From JAVBSN01 sp031556525 (GTDB lineage: Bacteria > Bacillota > Clostridia > Lachnospirales > Lachnospiraceae): a stretch of 64,000 bases of DNA. Below the pieces are notes generated by a model. That model was not told the DNA's origin. It searched no databases and saw nothing but the letters and a program-made list of their open reading frames with translations. The position numbers and the translations under genes are program-made. Positions 50,227-60,421 of the stretch are shown piece after piece. How positions within the stretch are numbered: position 1 is the stretch's first letter; each line of letters opens with the position of its first letter. The stretch is taken from contig JAVBSS010000012.1 of NCBI GenBank assembly GCA_031556525.1, positions 94,654-158,653 of the forward strand. Reading direction: 5' to 3'.

Positions 50227-51912
50227 CTACTTTATATTTTCATTATCAACCGTAATACATCCCCGTCCATGTTCTTTAGAATAATACATTGTCCAATCAG
50301 CTCGCAATAACAGATTTTCCGGATTATCACATGTTTCAGGATAAGAAGTTAAACCTATACTTACATTAACCTTTATCTTAACACCTTTATATTCTATCTC
50401 CATATTAGCAATCTTTTCGTGCAATTCTTCTATTATAGGTAAAGCAACTTCTATATTTTTGTCTGGCAATACAGCAACAAATTCTTCTCCACCATATCTA
50501 CATACAAAGCCATCATATATATCAATCAACTCTTCTGTAGCCTTAGCAATCTTCTTGATAACTTCATCACCCATTAAGTGCCCATATGTATCATTAACAC
50601 GTTTGAATTTATCAATATCAAATAATGCAACAGATAGATTTTTGTTTCTCTTAACAATATTCTCTGTTGTTTCTTTGAATAATTGATTAAAGTACGTTCT
50701 ATTATTAATTCCTGTTAGTCCATCTTTTCTAGCCATATGTTGAACTTGATTATATATAATAGCATTTTTAACAGCTATATTGAATTGAGCTATAGTAACT
50801 TCGTAATAAGACATATTGTCATCAAATACATGCTCTTCTCTATCACCAACAATAAGTATTCCATACATATCATCTTCCAAACATAGTGGCATATATAGTA
50901 CAGAATTAATATTTACATTACTTAGAAAATCATATCTATCTTTTGTCTGCATATCATCTATAACAATGCCATAATTATTTTCTTTAAAATCATTAAATAT
51001 ATAATCTATTTCATCTTTTATCTTATGCGTAAGCGATGCTATAGAAGTCTTTACTACATTATTGGGATATCTATTCAAATATATATCCTTACTAATATAT
51101 ATTGCACAAAAACCAGGAGCTTTTACTGAAAGTATAGTGTCAGCAATTGTATTAATTATTTTAGGTACATCAAACGAAGAAGCAATATACTTAAGCATCT
51201 CAACCTGCATCATCATTTCATAATTAGCCTGTTGGATAGTATCATTAGCTTTTTCAACCTCTTTTTTCTGCAAATTTAATTCTATATTTACGTTATTTAT
51301 TCTTTTTTGATAATTCAACAAATTAAGATTAGATGCCTCTATATTATCAAGAAGCAAAATTTGTTTCTTAGTATTATCACTATGCTCATTAAGTATATTA
51401 GAATAACTATATATTGTTTTAATAACAACCAATATATATATTAATTCAGAAAAGAAATAATATATCCAAATATTCATATTTTGATCTTTTTGATAATACA
51501 TAACAAATATAAAAGGTGCAACTGAAGCGATTATACTCCATAAAATACCGTTTTTTTCTGTTAAGTCTGTAGAAATAATCAAATCAAATAAAAATAACAT
51601 AGATAGCATTACAAACACTATAGCTGAATACATATCACTCGTGTATACCAACAGCTGTAGTATAGTTAAAAAATATTCACAAAAACGAAAACACTTTAAT
51701 ATCCATATATTGTTCAAAAAATTAAGGTAGCTAAATGTTTCCTCTAATATAAAACATATAGCAGTAATACTAAGCGTTGTCACTACATAATTAATATTAG
51801 TAAATACGTTAGAAGAAACACATACTATTACAAAAAACAAGAATAATATGTATGACACTCTATGAAACATCAAACTATTTTTTTGATATTTAATTATGTT
51901 TTTAGTATTCAT
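50227..51912 (-). CDS. membrane diguanylate cyclase with GAF domain (GGEEF)
   Basis: A 561-residue signalling enzyme making cyclic di-GMP from GTP. N-terminus has about six membrane helices (20-185), then a coiled coil (about 190-240), a GAF domain (about 240-390) and a GGDEF domain (about 400-555). The active-site motif is G474-GEEF (RYGGEEFVAV), and FDIDKFKRVNDTYGHLMGDEV is complete, so it should be active. The product-inhibition site RxxD is not seen before GGEEF. It follows the FtsA-like gene by 6 bases. GAAGGA precedes the ATG. Signal unknown. Confidence 0.9.
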   Translation of the reverse strand: MNTKNIIKYQKNSLMFHRVSYILFLFFVIVCVSSNVFTNINYVVTTLSITAICFILEETFSYLNFLNNIWILKCFRFCEYFLTILQLLVYTSDMYSAIVFVMLSMLFLFDLIISTDLTEKNGILWSIIASVAPFIFVMYYQKDQNMNIWIYYFFSELIYILVVIKTIYSYSNILNEHSDNTKKQILLLDNIEASNLNLLNYQKRINNVNIELNLQKKEVEKANDTIQQANYEMMMQVEMLKYIASSFDVPKIINTIADTILSVKAPGFCAIYISKDIYLNRYPNNVVKTSIASLTHKIKDEIDYIFNDFKENNYGIVIDDMQTKDRYDFLSNVNINSVLYMPLCLEDDMYGILIVGDREEHVFDDNMSYYEVTIAQFNIAVKNAIIYNQVQHMARKDGLTGINNRTYFNQLFKETTENIVKRNKNLSVALFDIDKFKRVNDTYGHLMGDEVIKKIAKATEELIDIYDGFVCRYGGEEFVAVLPDKNIEVALPIIEELHEKIANMEIEYKGVKIKVNVSIGLTSYPETCDNPENLLLRADWTMYYSKEHGRGCITVDNENIK

Positions 51913-51918
51913 AATACT

Positions 51919-53976
51919 CTATTCCTTCCAGTATAGTTCCACAACTGCTCCTTGATGTAATGGACTAAAATGATCTGCCTTTACACCATCAAGATTCATA
52001 ACTAACTCTGAGCCTCTTACACTTTTCAAATCGAAATTATAATAATCAAATATATCTACGAATATATAATTATTCTTGCCACTCATGGTTATTAATTCAC
52101 CATTAATTGTAACTATTATAGTACTTGATAAGTCACTTACTTGGTTTACAGTACTTTCTATACCATCATCAATAGTATTATCGTTACTATCTTCAACAAC
52201 TTCTTCTAATTCATCATAACTAATATCTTCTGACCATTTTATTTTAAAGTTTTCATAGATCTTTGTATTATCATTTGCAATTTCATTATTAACATAGATT
52301 TTACTTATTGGTGTAACATCCATAAACTTTAATAATTGGTTTAAAGTATAATAATTAAGTATCTCTATTACATCACCATCGCAAATCTCATAATATTCTG
52401 ATTCTAATTGTCCGTTTACTATTGCAAATTTAGGACAAATTATAGATGTATCATTAACATTAAATTCTATTGTATTGGTGAATTCAGGTAATTGTCCTAA
52501 AACCTGACCTGCTGACTCGCCTTTTGTTGATTCTGTTATTATTATCTTATCATTTGCCTCTATATTAACATTCATTCCAACAGTCTTACCATTAAGAGTA
52601 ATTATGGCAGCATCTCCACCATGTCCCCTAACAATCTTGGTTTTACCATTTAATTTATATGTAATATCGTCGCCACGTTTAGGGAATAGATTTTCATTAG
52701 ATAATCCAAATTGAACTGCGGCATCAAAAATAGTTAAATGATTATTATTATATAATTTTACTCTTTCGTTATTAACACTTACAAAAATAAAGTTGTTTTT
52801 CTGATCATAAAAATTCATACAAATACCAATAGGGGTAACTAATAATGGATCCTTCTTCACACCTTCAACAAAAATATTAATATCCCTTAGTACCTCTTCG
52901 CCTCTAAGTGCAACCCTATCATTCGACAAATCAAGATATGATGCTAAATGTTCAATAAATCCTGAAAATTTACCGCCACCACCAACAACAAATACAGCAC
53001 TTACTGGTTTGCCACCATTAAGCTCTACAATCTTATCTGCTATATTTTTAGTTATTTCGTTAACAACTTTTTCGGCTGTTTCACTAACTTCTTTTGGTGT
53101 AACTTTTTGATTGATTCCCATTATATCTTTATATGATAGACTTTTTCTTGTCTTGCCTATCATCTTTATCTTCTCAGCTGTTTTAAAATCAACTAAATAT
53201 TTTTTGAGTATTGATTCTGTAATCTCATCACCCGCTGATGGAATCATTCCATATCCTACAATACTTCCATCTTTAGTGATACATATATCTGAAGTACCTG
53301 CACCAACATCTACTAATGCTATATTAAGTAATCTATAATGTTCAGGAATTGCAACATTAATAGCAGCAATAGGCTCTAATGTAAGATTAGCAACTTCCAA
53401 TTCAGCAAGACCAACCGCTGCATATAATCCATCAATAACTTCTTCAGGCAAAAATGTTGCTAAAACATCTGCACCAATTTTATTAGCTTTATGACCCTCA
53501 AGATTAGTTATCTCAAATTCATTTAAATAATATTTTACTACAGTATATCCAACACAAAAAAATTTAATTCCACTATTATTATCTTCTAGTATCTTATCAT
53601 GAGCCTTCTCAACACCTATTAACTCCAAGGAATGTATATATTCTTGATTAACAATCGTATTCTCGTTAAATTCATATTCTCCAAATCCAACTGCTGTCTT
53701 CAAAACTCTACCTGCTGCTGCTATACATACTTCCTTAAGTTTACGTCCGCCTAGCTGCTTCTCTAACTCTTGTTTTACATATAATATATCTTCTCCAACT
53801 TTGGTAATATCATGAATCTGACCATCCATCATAGACCTAGTATCGTGAAGTTTTACACATTGTGCTACTATATTAAATTGATTGTTTTCCGTAAAACCCA
53901 CTGTTCCTACAATACTTCTAGTTCCAATATCAAGTCCAAATACTAGAGGTTCTGGATACTTCACTGGTGCCACCAT
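51919..53976 (-). CDS. FtsA/PilM-like actin-family ATPase with long beta-rich C-terminus
   Basis: A 685-residue protein. Residues 1-400 follow the FtsA plan: phosphate 1 motif VFGLDIGTRSIVGTVGF, the 1C-type insertion with HDITKVGEDILYVKQELE, phosphate 2 ALVDVGAGTSDICI, and adenosine motif VFVVGGGGKFSGF. The remaining about 285 residues are beta-rich with repeated NG turns (TYKLNGKT, ITLNGKTVG, VTINGELITM, MNLDGVKAD) instead of the amphipathic helix of FtsA. This may form small beta-grasp or sandwich domains. FtsZ is not nearby. AGGGGA precedes the ATG. Cell-division FtsA, or PilM of a pilus or secretion system, are both possible. Confidence 0.78.
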   Translation of the reverse strand: MVAPVKYPEPLVFGLDIGTRSIVGTVGFTENNQFNIVAQCVKLHDTRSMMDGQIHDITKVGEDILYVKQELEKQLGGRKLKEVCIAAAGRVLKTAVGFGEYEFNENTIVNQEYIHSLELIGVEKAHDKILEDNNSGIKFFCVGYTVVKYYLNEFEITNLEGHKANKIGADVLATFLPEEVIDGLYAAVGLAELEVANLTLEPIAAINVAIPEHYRLLNIALVDVGAGTSDICITKDGSIVGYGMIPSAGDEITESILKKYLVDFKTAEKIKMIGKTRKSLSYKDIMGINQKVTPKEVSETAEKVVNEITKNIADKIVELNGGKPVSAVFVVGGGGKFSGFIEHLASYLDLSNDRVALRGEEVLRDINIFVEGVKKDPLLVTPIGICMNFYDQKNNFIFVSVNNERVKLYNNNHLTIFDAAVQFGLSNENLFPKRGDDITYKLNGKTKIVRGHGGDAAIITLNGKTVGMNVNIEANDKIIITESTKGESAGQVLGQLPEFTNTIEFNVNDTSIICPKFAIVNGQLESEYYEICDGDVIEILNYYTLNQLLKFMDVTPISKIYVNNEIANDNTKIYENFKIKWSEDISYDELEEVVEDSNDNTIDDGIESTVNQVSDLSSTIIVTINGELITMSGKNNYIFVDIFDYYNFDLKSVRGSELVMNLDGVKADHFSPLHQGAVVELYWKE

Positions 53977-54075
53977 ATTTAAATATTCCCCTAACGTTAG
54001 TTAAATTTTATATAAGTCATATGATTATATCATATTTTTTGTGCGATTTCAATAAAACAAGAATTTCTAAGTATA

Positions 54076-54106
54076 AAAAGAAAAAACCTAAATATAATTT
54101 AAGTTT
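54076..54106 (-). terminator. terminator after the P-II-like gene
   Basis: Arms AAACCTAAAT (54084-54093) and ATTTAAGTTT (54097-54106) with one G-T pair and a 3-base loop; the minus strand continues TTTCTTTTTA. It lies 23 bases past the stop of the P-II-like gene. Confidence 0.75.
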
Positions 54107-54128
54107 CTTCTCTAATTAAATGCTAATA

Positions 54129-54809
54129 TTAACTTAATCTTACTATGTGGTCTATACCTACCGAACACACTACCGCACCAGCTTCTGAGTTTAATCCGTG
54201 CTCCGTATTAATACTCTCCATAATAATATTTCTTGTTTGCTTAGGTGCTACAATGGCTATTAATTCCTTTTCTTCTTGTAAAGTAATTCCATAGAAACTC
54301 TCAATCTCTTCATTAGGAACGAATCTTGAACGAATAACCGTTCCTCCTCTAGCTCCTGACTTCTTAGCAGTCTCCATTACCGCATCGGTATTTCCTGCAT
54401 TAACTGAAACTATAACTAAACTATAATAATTTTCACCCTGTTCTATCATAACCTTCTCCTCCGTTTCAGTACTAGATCTATTCATAAAAAACGATGCTGC
54501 TGTGCTACTTATTCCCGTTAATGGTATATCAAAAATAATACCTTTAGTTTCAACATTACCCCTAAACTCATTATTTAAATTATACATTAATTCATTAACC
54601 GTATCTGTAGGCGCAAGCGAGAATAATATTTCTCGTTCAGATGAACCAAACCCTAATGCATCTAACAATTCTGATGTAGCAGTTCCTTCTCCTACACTAT
54701 AATAATGCCATATTACATTATTCTCTGTATATAATTTTGCCATTATCTTTCCTTGTCTTCTCTCAACAATGGTAACAATTATTTTCATTCCTTTTATCTT
54801 ATTAGGCAT
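54129..54809 (-). CDS. tandem P-II-like (GlnB superfamily) regulator
   Basis: A 226-residue protein with two P-II-like halves (about 8-105 and 120-225). Half 1 begins MKIIVTIVERRQGKIMAKLY and half 2 SLVIVSVNAGNTDAVMETAKKSGARGGTVIR, the latter with the GARGGT stretch typical of P-II proteins. The T-loop tyrosine region of classical GlnB is not recognisable. It lies 14 bases after a DUF1538 membrane gene; P-II/DUF1538 pairs are conserved in Firmicutes, so it probably gates that membrane protein in response to a nucleotide or metabolite. AAGGAGG precedes the ATG. Ligand unknown. Confidence 0.85.
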   Translation of the reverse strand: MPNKIKGMKIIVTIVERRQGKIMAKLYTENNVIWHYYSVGEGTATSELLDALGFGSSEREILFSLAPTDTVNELMYNLNNEFRGNVETKGIIFDIPLTGISSTAASFFMNRSSTETEEKVMIEQGENYYSLVIVSVNAGNTDAVMETAKKSGARGGTVIRSRFVPNEEIESFYGITLQEEKELIAIVAPKQTRNIIMESINTEHGLNSEAGAVVCSVGIDHIVRLS

Positions 54810-54823
54810 ATTATTCCTCCTTG

Positions 54824-56359
54824 TTATAGATCAAAATATATAATACAATCCTCTATCGGTGTATCGTCTATAACTACTACATTTTCTACTTTCTTCTTTG
54901 CATTCTTTATCTTTATTTTCCCAATCAAACCAAGTATCTGGATTGCGCATAACGGAGTCATAGCAACCATTGCAACTATGCCAAATGCATCTGTTAAAAT
55001 ATTACCTCCAACCGCTTCGCAAGCTCCCATTGCAAGTGGCAATAAAAATGTAGCTGTCATCGGGCCACTAGCAACTCCACCCGAGTCAAATGCTATGCCT
55101 GTAAACATTTGTGGAACAAAAAATGTTAATGTTAATGCTATTAAATATCCAGGTATTAGAAACCACATTATAGATATGCCTGTTAATATACGTACCATAG
55201 CAAGACCAACCGATACTGCTATACTAATTGATAGAGTTGTTGATATTGCGTTCTCTGTTATAGAACCATTAGATACCTCTTCTACTTGCTTGGTTAAAAC
55301 TTGCACTGCTGGTTCAGCTTTTACAATAAAATATCCAATCAACATACCAACGGGTATAAGCAAAAACTTCTTATCACCGCTAGCTAATGATTTACCTATA
55401 TGTTCACCAACTGGCATAAATCCAACGTTAACACCTGTTAGGAATAAAACCAATCCAAAATAAGCATATACTAAACCAATACATATTCTAATAACTTGAT
55501 GATGATGAAATCTTCTTGAAATCAACTGAAATATTACAAACAATAAAATAATAGGCAATAGTGAAACCGCTACTTCCTTCATGTATACCGGAAATGCTGT
55601 CATGAATTCTTTGGCTACAGCTTTTGTTGTTAATAATTCTCCGAGTTCTGTTACAGTATATGTAGCACCTGATGGCTCATAGAATATCCCTAAAAGCAAC
55701 ACTGACATAATAGGACCAATGCTGCAAAGTGCAATCAATCCAAAACTATCACTATTGGAGTTCTTATCACTTCTAACTGAAGCCATACCAATACCTAATG
55801 CCATAATAAATGGCACAGTAATAGGACCTGTTGTAACACCTCCTGAATCAAAAGATACAGGAATAAAATCTGCTGGTGCAAATATTGATAAAATCACTAA
55901 TACCCCATAAAAGAATATTAATGTGTATGAAAGCGGAATCTTAAATAACATACGAAATTCTGATACTGCTAAGAAAATACCAACTCCAATTGCTACTGTA
56001 GCAATTAATGTTAGATTTGGAATTGCTGGTACTTGATTTGCTAATACTTGCAAGTCAGGTTCTGCAACAGTGATTAGTGCTCCTAATACAAAGCACAATA
56101 ATAAAGATATTAATATTTTTTTGTTCTTACTAATCTGGATTCCAACACCTTCTCCCATTGGAATCATCGCCATATCTGCACCTAATGTAAAAAATCCCAT
56201 TCCGATTATTAACATAAATGCTCCAAACAAAAACAGTACTAAAGAACTAGGCGCCAGCGGCGTGACCGTGACACTTAGCACTAATACAATTAATGTAATA
56301 GGCAAAACAGCCGCAATGGACTCATATACTTTTGTTTTCAATTGTTCATTTACTCTCAC
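54824..56359 (-). CDS. DUF1538 multi-pass membrane protein, internally duplicated (GTG start)
   Basis: About 511 residues with about 12 hydrophobic segments in two homologous halves. Each half has the motif FDSGGVTTGPITVPF or FDSGGVASGPMTATF, followed by DSFGLIAL / DAFGIVAM. The duplicated design with matching Gly/Ser/Asp motifs resembles transporters with inverted or tandem repeats. Start: GTG at 56359 is preferred since AAGGGAG lies 7 bases upstream; the frame also has an ATG at 56389 without a ribosome binding site. It is paired with the tandem P-II gene. Substrate unknown. Confidence 0.82.
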   Translation of the reverse strand: MRVNEQLKTKVYESIAAVLPITLIVLVLSVTVTPLAPSSLVLFLFGAFMLIIGMGFFTLGADMAMIPMGEGVGIQISKNKKILISLLLCFVLGALITVAEPDLQVLANQVPAIPNLTLIATVAIGVGIFLAVSEFRMLFKIPLSYTLIFFYGVLVILSIFAPADFIPVSFDSGGVTTGPITVPFIMALGIGMASVRSDKNSNSDSFGLIALCSIGPIMSVLLLGIFYEPSGATYTVTELGELLTTKAVAKEFMTAFPVYMKEVAVSLLPIILLFVIFQLISRRFHHHQVIRICIGLVYAYFGLVLFLTGVNVGFMPVGEHIGKSLASGDKKFLLIPVGMLIGYFIVKAEPAVQVLTKQVEEVSNGSITENAISTTLSISIAVSVGLAMVRILTGISIMWFLIPGYLIALTLTFFVPQMFTGIAFDSGGVASGPMTATFLLPLAMGACEAVGGNILTDAFGIVAMVAMTPLCAIQILGLIGKIKIKNAKKKVENVVVIDDTPIEDCIIYFDL

Positions 56360-56474
56360 ATAACTACTCCCTTCCATGTTGTCTTGCATACTATTATATA
56401 ATAAAGAAAGTACTAATTTCCATTAAATAACTGTTAAGATTTTATAAAATTATTATTTGATAAATATATTAAGT

Positions 56475-57071
56475 TTACAGATGGTTATTCATGATTTTTA
56501 AAATAATATCCTTAGTATTATTAAGTTCATGCGTATTATCAATTATATAATCACAATTTGATTTATAGAATTCATCATCATTTTGAGAGTTAATAATAGA
56601 CATACATTTATCATAATCATATCCCCTTGATGCCATTAATCTATCAATACGAACTGATTTGTCTGTATATATATGCCATAACTCATCACATATTGATGTA
56701 TAACCATCTTCAATAAGCAACGCTGCTTCGATAATCACATATTCATATTCTCCATTAATCTGGGCATCATGGATTTGATTTTGAATATATTTTTTCACAG
56801 ATGGATGTACAATAGAATTAAGTTTTAATAATTGATTGCTATCATTAAATACAATACTACCTAATATATTTCTATTAATTTCTCTATTAGAATATAATAT
56901 ATCTTCGCCAAATAAATGTACTATTTCAGTATATGCCTCTTTATCGGGCTCCATTAAAAAATGTGCAACCTTGTCAGCTTCTATTATTTTGGCATTGTAA
57001 TCATTCTCTAATATTGATAGTACTGTACTTTTACCAGTACCTACACCACCTGTTACTCCTATTACCTTCAT
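56475..57071 (-). CDS. coaE: dephospho-CoA kinase
   Basis: A 198-residue enzyme catalysing the last step of coenzyme A synthesis. P-loop GVTGGVGTGKSTVL, the CoA-domain stretch NAKIIEADKVAHFLM, the catalytic region VHPSVKKYI and lid SRGYDYDKCMSI. Length is standard. It lies 12 bases after polA, a common neighbour in Firmicutes. AGGAG precedes the ATG. Confidence 0.96.
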   Translation of the reverse strand: MKVIGVTGGVGTGKSTVLSILENDYNAKIIEADKVAHFLMEPDKEAYTEIVHLFGEDILYSNREINRNILGSIVFNDSNQLLKLNSIVHPSVKKYIQNQIHDAQINGEYEYVIIEAALLIEDGYTSICDELWHIYTDKSVRIDRLMASRGYDYDKCMSIINSQNDDEFYKSNCDYIIDNTHELNNTKDIILKIMNNHL

Positions 57072-57083
57072 ATATGCTCCTAT

Positions 57084-59723
57084 TTATTTGGCATCATACC
57101 AATTCTCACCCATATTAACTTCTATATCAAGTGGAACACTTAAGGAAGATGCATTCATCATTTCAGTTTCCATGATCTCTTTAACTATATCTATTTCATC
57201 TTTGTGTGTTTCAACAATAAGTTCATCGTGTACCTGAAGTATTAATCTAGACTTAAGTTTCTTACTCTTTAGCTGTTTATTAACATTTATCATAGCAATC
57301 TTAATTATATCAGCAGCAGTTCCTTGAATAGGGGAATTCATTGCTACTCTTTCACCAAAACCTCTTTGAACAAAATTTGATGATTTAATTTCAGGTATTG
57401 GTCTTATTCTATTATATATAGTAGTAACATATCCATCCTCTTTTGCCTTAGCAACAGTATTATCTAGGAATTCTTTAACCTTAGGATATGTTTCAAAATA
57501 TTTTTCTATATATGCTGCTGCTTCTTTTCTTGTTATATTAAGATCGTTACTTAAACTAAATGCACTTATTCCATAAACTATACCAAAATTAACTGCTTTA
57601 GCATTTCTTCTCTCAGTACTTGTTATATTCTCTAAAGGTATATCAAAAACCTCTGATGCAGTTATAGCATGAATATCCATATTGCTCTTATAAGCATTTA
57701 TTAGATTCTCATCACCAGAAATATGTGCTAATACTCTAAGCTCTATTTGAGAATAATCTGCATCTAAAAATACATATCCGTCTTCTGGTATAAATACTTT
57801 TCTTATAAGTCTTCCAATAGGCACTCTTATTGGAATATTTTGAAGATTAGGTTCTGTAGAACTTATTCTTCCTGTTGCTGTAATTGTTTGATTGAATTTT
57901 CCATGTATTCTATTATCTTCACTAATGTAATGAGCAAGACCATCTGCATAAGTTGATTTTAGTTTTGATAATTGTCTGTATTCTAATATTTTCTCTACGA
58001 TTGGATAATCATTTTTAAGTTTTTCTAGTACATCAACATTTGTTGAATATCCAGTCTTAGTTTTCTTACCGCCTGGTAATTCTAGTTTTACAAATAATAC
58101 TTCTCCAAGTTGCTTAGGTGAATTAATATTAAATTCTTCTCCTGACAAAGCATAGATATCCTTCTCAAGTTCATCTATTTTAACTTTTAATTCATCACCA
58201 TAATTTTTAAGCATGTCTTTATCTACCCTGATACCATACTTCTCCATATCATATAATGAATATATACATGGTAGTTCAATATCCTCATATAGCTTAAGCA
58301 TATTCTTATCGTTTAGATTATTCTTAACTGTTTCATAAGCTTTTACTGGTACAACTGCTTCATAGGCAATATACTTCAATACATTATCATCATTTATTGT
58401 AATAATATTTATATCTTCTTTGCCTATTAATTCAATTCTTGATTCAGCTAATGCCGATAAATAATCTCTGCATATATCATCATAAGTATAAGTATCTTTC
58501 ATTGGATTAAGTAGATATGCACCTACTCCAATATCAAATATTCCAGCAGTCTCTTCATCAATATTTAAATATGGTAGACCTCTTTTTAAGTCCATAAACA
58601 CACAAATTGTATTGGATTGTAATAATTCATTTAATTTATCTAATATAAAATCTGATAAAACAAAACCTTCTGGTTTAATTATCTCTACAGTATCTTCTTT
58701 AAATGATAATGCTACACCATAGAAATCACCATTTAATTCTATTATATATACACCACACATCTTAGAACTACTTGCTTGTTTAAATATATCTTCAACATCA
58801 CTTAAATTATCAACAACATTATATGCAACTTCTAATTTTGCGGATTTAGCAATTGTATTTCCTTCAAAACGCTTTAAGAGGCTCTTTAATTCTAATTGCT
58901 TAAACATTGTATATGCATCTTCATTAAATAGATCTTCGATCTTAGCATCTTCGATAACTACATCTAATTCACAATCTAATTTAATTGTAGCAAGCTCCTT
59001 ACTTAATATAGCTTGATCATAAAACTCAGTTAGATTCTTTCTAGCTTTATCTGGTTTTATCTCATCTATATGTGCAAATGCATTTTCAATAGATTTGTAC
59101 TGAGTTATTATCTTTGTTGCTGTCTTCTCACCAATACCCGGAACTCCTGGTATATTATCCGAAGCATCACCCATAAGTCCCTTTAAATCTATAAATTCAA
59201 TAGGGGTTACTTGATACTTTTCTTCTACATCCTTTGCATAATAATCTTCTACAATTGTTCCACTCATCTTAGTTTTAGGGATTCTAATTAGAATATTATC
59301 AGTTGCCAACTGTAATAGATCTCGATCTCCAGATACAACACATACCTTATATCCATCTTTCTCACTTACTCTTGATAATGTACCAATTATATCATCAGCC
59401 TCGTAACCGCCCTTTTCAACTATAGTAATTCCCATAGTAGTAAGTACTTCTTTCATTAGAGGTACTTGCTCTCTAAGCTCATCTGGCATAGGTTTTCTTG
59501 TACCTTTATATTCTGCAAATCTCTCATGTCTAAATGTTGGTTGCTTAACATCAAAAGCAACACACATATGTGTAGGTTTCTCTTCTTCCATAATCTTAAA
59601 TATTATATTCAAAAAACCTAATACTGCATTAGTATGTTGTCCATTAGAATTACTTAGTAGTGGTAAACCATAAAATGCTCTATTTAAAATACTATGTCCG
59701 TCAATCAGTAAAATTTTATTCAT
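57084..59723 (-). CDS. polA: DNA polymerase I
   Basis: An 879-residue repair and Okazaki-fragment polymerase. The 5'-3' exonuclease (1-290: LLIDGHSILNRAFYGL, GLMGDASDNIPGVPGIGEKTA) is intact. The middle domain (about 310-470) has lost the DxE proofreading motifs (VYIIELNG at the expected place). The polymerase domain has motif A DADYSQIELRVLAHI, motif B RRNAKAVNFGIVYGIS and motif C QVHDELIVE. This matches Bacillus- and Thermus-type Pol I, lacking proofreading. TTGGAGAG precedes the ATG at 59723. Confidence 0.97.
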   Translation of the reverse strand: MNKILLIDGHSILNRAFYGLPLLSNSNGQHTNAVLGFLNIIFKIMEEEKPTHMCVAFDVKQPTFRHERFAEYKGTRKPMPDELREQVPLMKEVLTTMGITIVEKGGYEADDIIGTLSRVSEKDGYKVCVVSGDRDLLQLATDNILIRIPKTKMSGTIVEDYYAKDVEEKYQVTPIEFIDLKGLMGDASDNIPGVPGIGEKTATKIITQYKSIENAFAHIDEIKPDKARKNLTEFYDQAILSKELATIKLDCELDVVIEDAKIEDLFNEDAYTMFKQLELKSLLKRFEGNTIAKSAKLEVAYNVVDNLSDVEDIFKQASSSKMCGVYIIELNGDFYGVALSFKEDTVEIIKPEGFVLSDFILDKLNELLQSNTICVFMDLKRGLPYLNIDEETAGIFDIGVGAYLLNPMKDTYTYDDICRDYLSALAESRIELIGKEDINIITINDDNVLKYIAYEAVVPVKAYETVKNNLNDKNMLKLYEDIELPCIYSLYDMEKYGIRVDKDMLKNYGDELKVKIDELEKDIYALSGEEFNINSPKQLGEVLFVKLELPGGKKTKTGYSTNVDVLEKLKNDYPIVEKILEYRQLSKLKSTYADGLAHYISEDNRIHGKFNQTITATGRISSTEPNLQNIPIRVPIGRLIRKVFIPEDGYVFLDADYSQIELRVLAHISGDENLINAYKSNMDIHAITASEVFDIPLENITSTERRNAKAVNFGIVYGISAFSLSNDLNITRKEAAAYIEKYFETYPKVKEFLDNTVAKAKEDGYVTTIYNRIRPIPEIKSSNFVQRGFGERVAMNSPIQGTAADIIKIAMINVNKQLKSKKLKSRLILQVHDELIVETHKDEIDIVKEIMETEMMNASSLSVPLDIEVNMGENWYDAK

Positions 59724-59757
59724 GTATTCTCTCCAATTTCAATACTATTTTCTAAAC

Positions 59758-60306
59758 TTATTCTTCTTCAGAACTTTCAATTGTACTACCCAGTTCCTCC
59801 ATTAATTTGTGACTTCTTATCTTCTTATAAAAAGCAAATTCATCATCTGTTTCTGTTGTTTTATATGGTTCTAACAAATAAAATGTATCTTCGTTACATA
59901 TATAATCACCGAAATATTCATAATACATATATTCTGGTTGACTTTCTTCAATACTCTTTTGCTCTGATATATATAATAATTTCAAGAAATTCGAATACAC
60001 TACACTACCCATCATCAAAACAGCTACTACAATTATTAATAGCGTAGATATTCTAAGCTTCTTAGTATTAACTATTCTTGAATAAGAATGATTCAATTTA
60101 TCAGTTAGATCCTTGCTAAAATCTGTGGATAATTGTTCCTCGTTATCAAGTTGTTTCATTCCAACTAGCAAGGTATAATATATCTCTAATTCCTCAGCGC
60201 AATTCTCACAATGCTTAATATGCTTAACAAAACTTACTATTTCTTCGTCTGATAAATTATCTTCTATAAAATCAACTATTTTCGATTGTGTTTCTAAACA
60301 TGTCAT
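59758..60306 (-). CDS. zf-HC2 anti-sigma-factor-like membrane protein
   Basis: A 182-residue protein. The zinc motif H29-x3-C33-x2-C36 (HIKHCENCAEEL) is that of zf-HC2 anti-sigma domains; one membrane helix (about 83-105) and a short external part with an acidic end (SSEEE) follow. Such proteins hold ECF sigma factors and free them on a signal. No sigma-factor gene is next to it; it precedes polA by 34 bases. GGTGG precedes the ATG. An orphan anti-sigma factor or a protein that only borrows the fold are both possible. Confidence 0.8.
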   Translation of the reverse strand: MTCLETQSKIVDFIEDNLSDEEIVSFVKHIKHCENCAEELEIYYTLLVGMKQLDNEEQLSTDFSKDLTDKLNHSYSRIVNTKKLRISTLLIIVVAVLMMGSVVYSNFLKLLYISEQKSIEESQPEYMYYEYFGDYICNEDTFYLLEPYKTTETDDEFAFYKKIRSHKLMEELGSTIESSEEE

Positions 60307-60421
60307 ATAAACACCACCAACTACTTTCTTTATTAAAATTCACTTCTTTTATAATACAACATTTAAACTATTTAGTCACTAAAAAAAGACTAACCGGCCA
60401 ATTATTTTCTCATCATTAGTG

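Noticed and set aside
54753..55463. 236-codon plus-strand ORF inside the DUF1538 gene
   Set aside because: Complement of repeated membrane helices; the sense strand has the conserved motifs.
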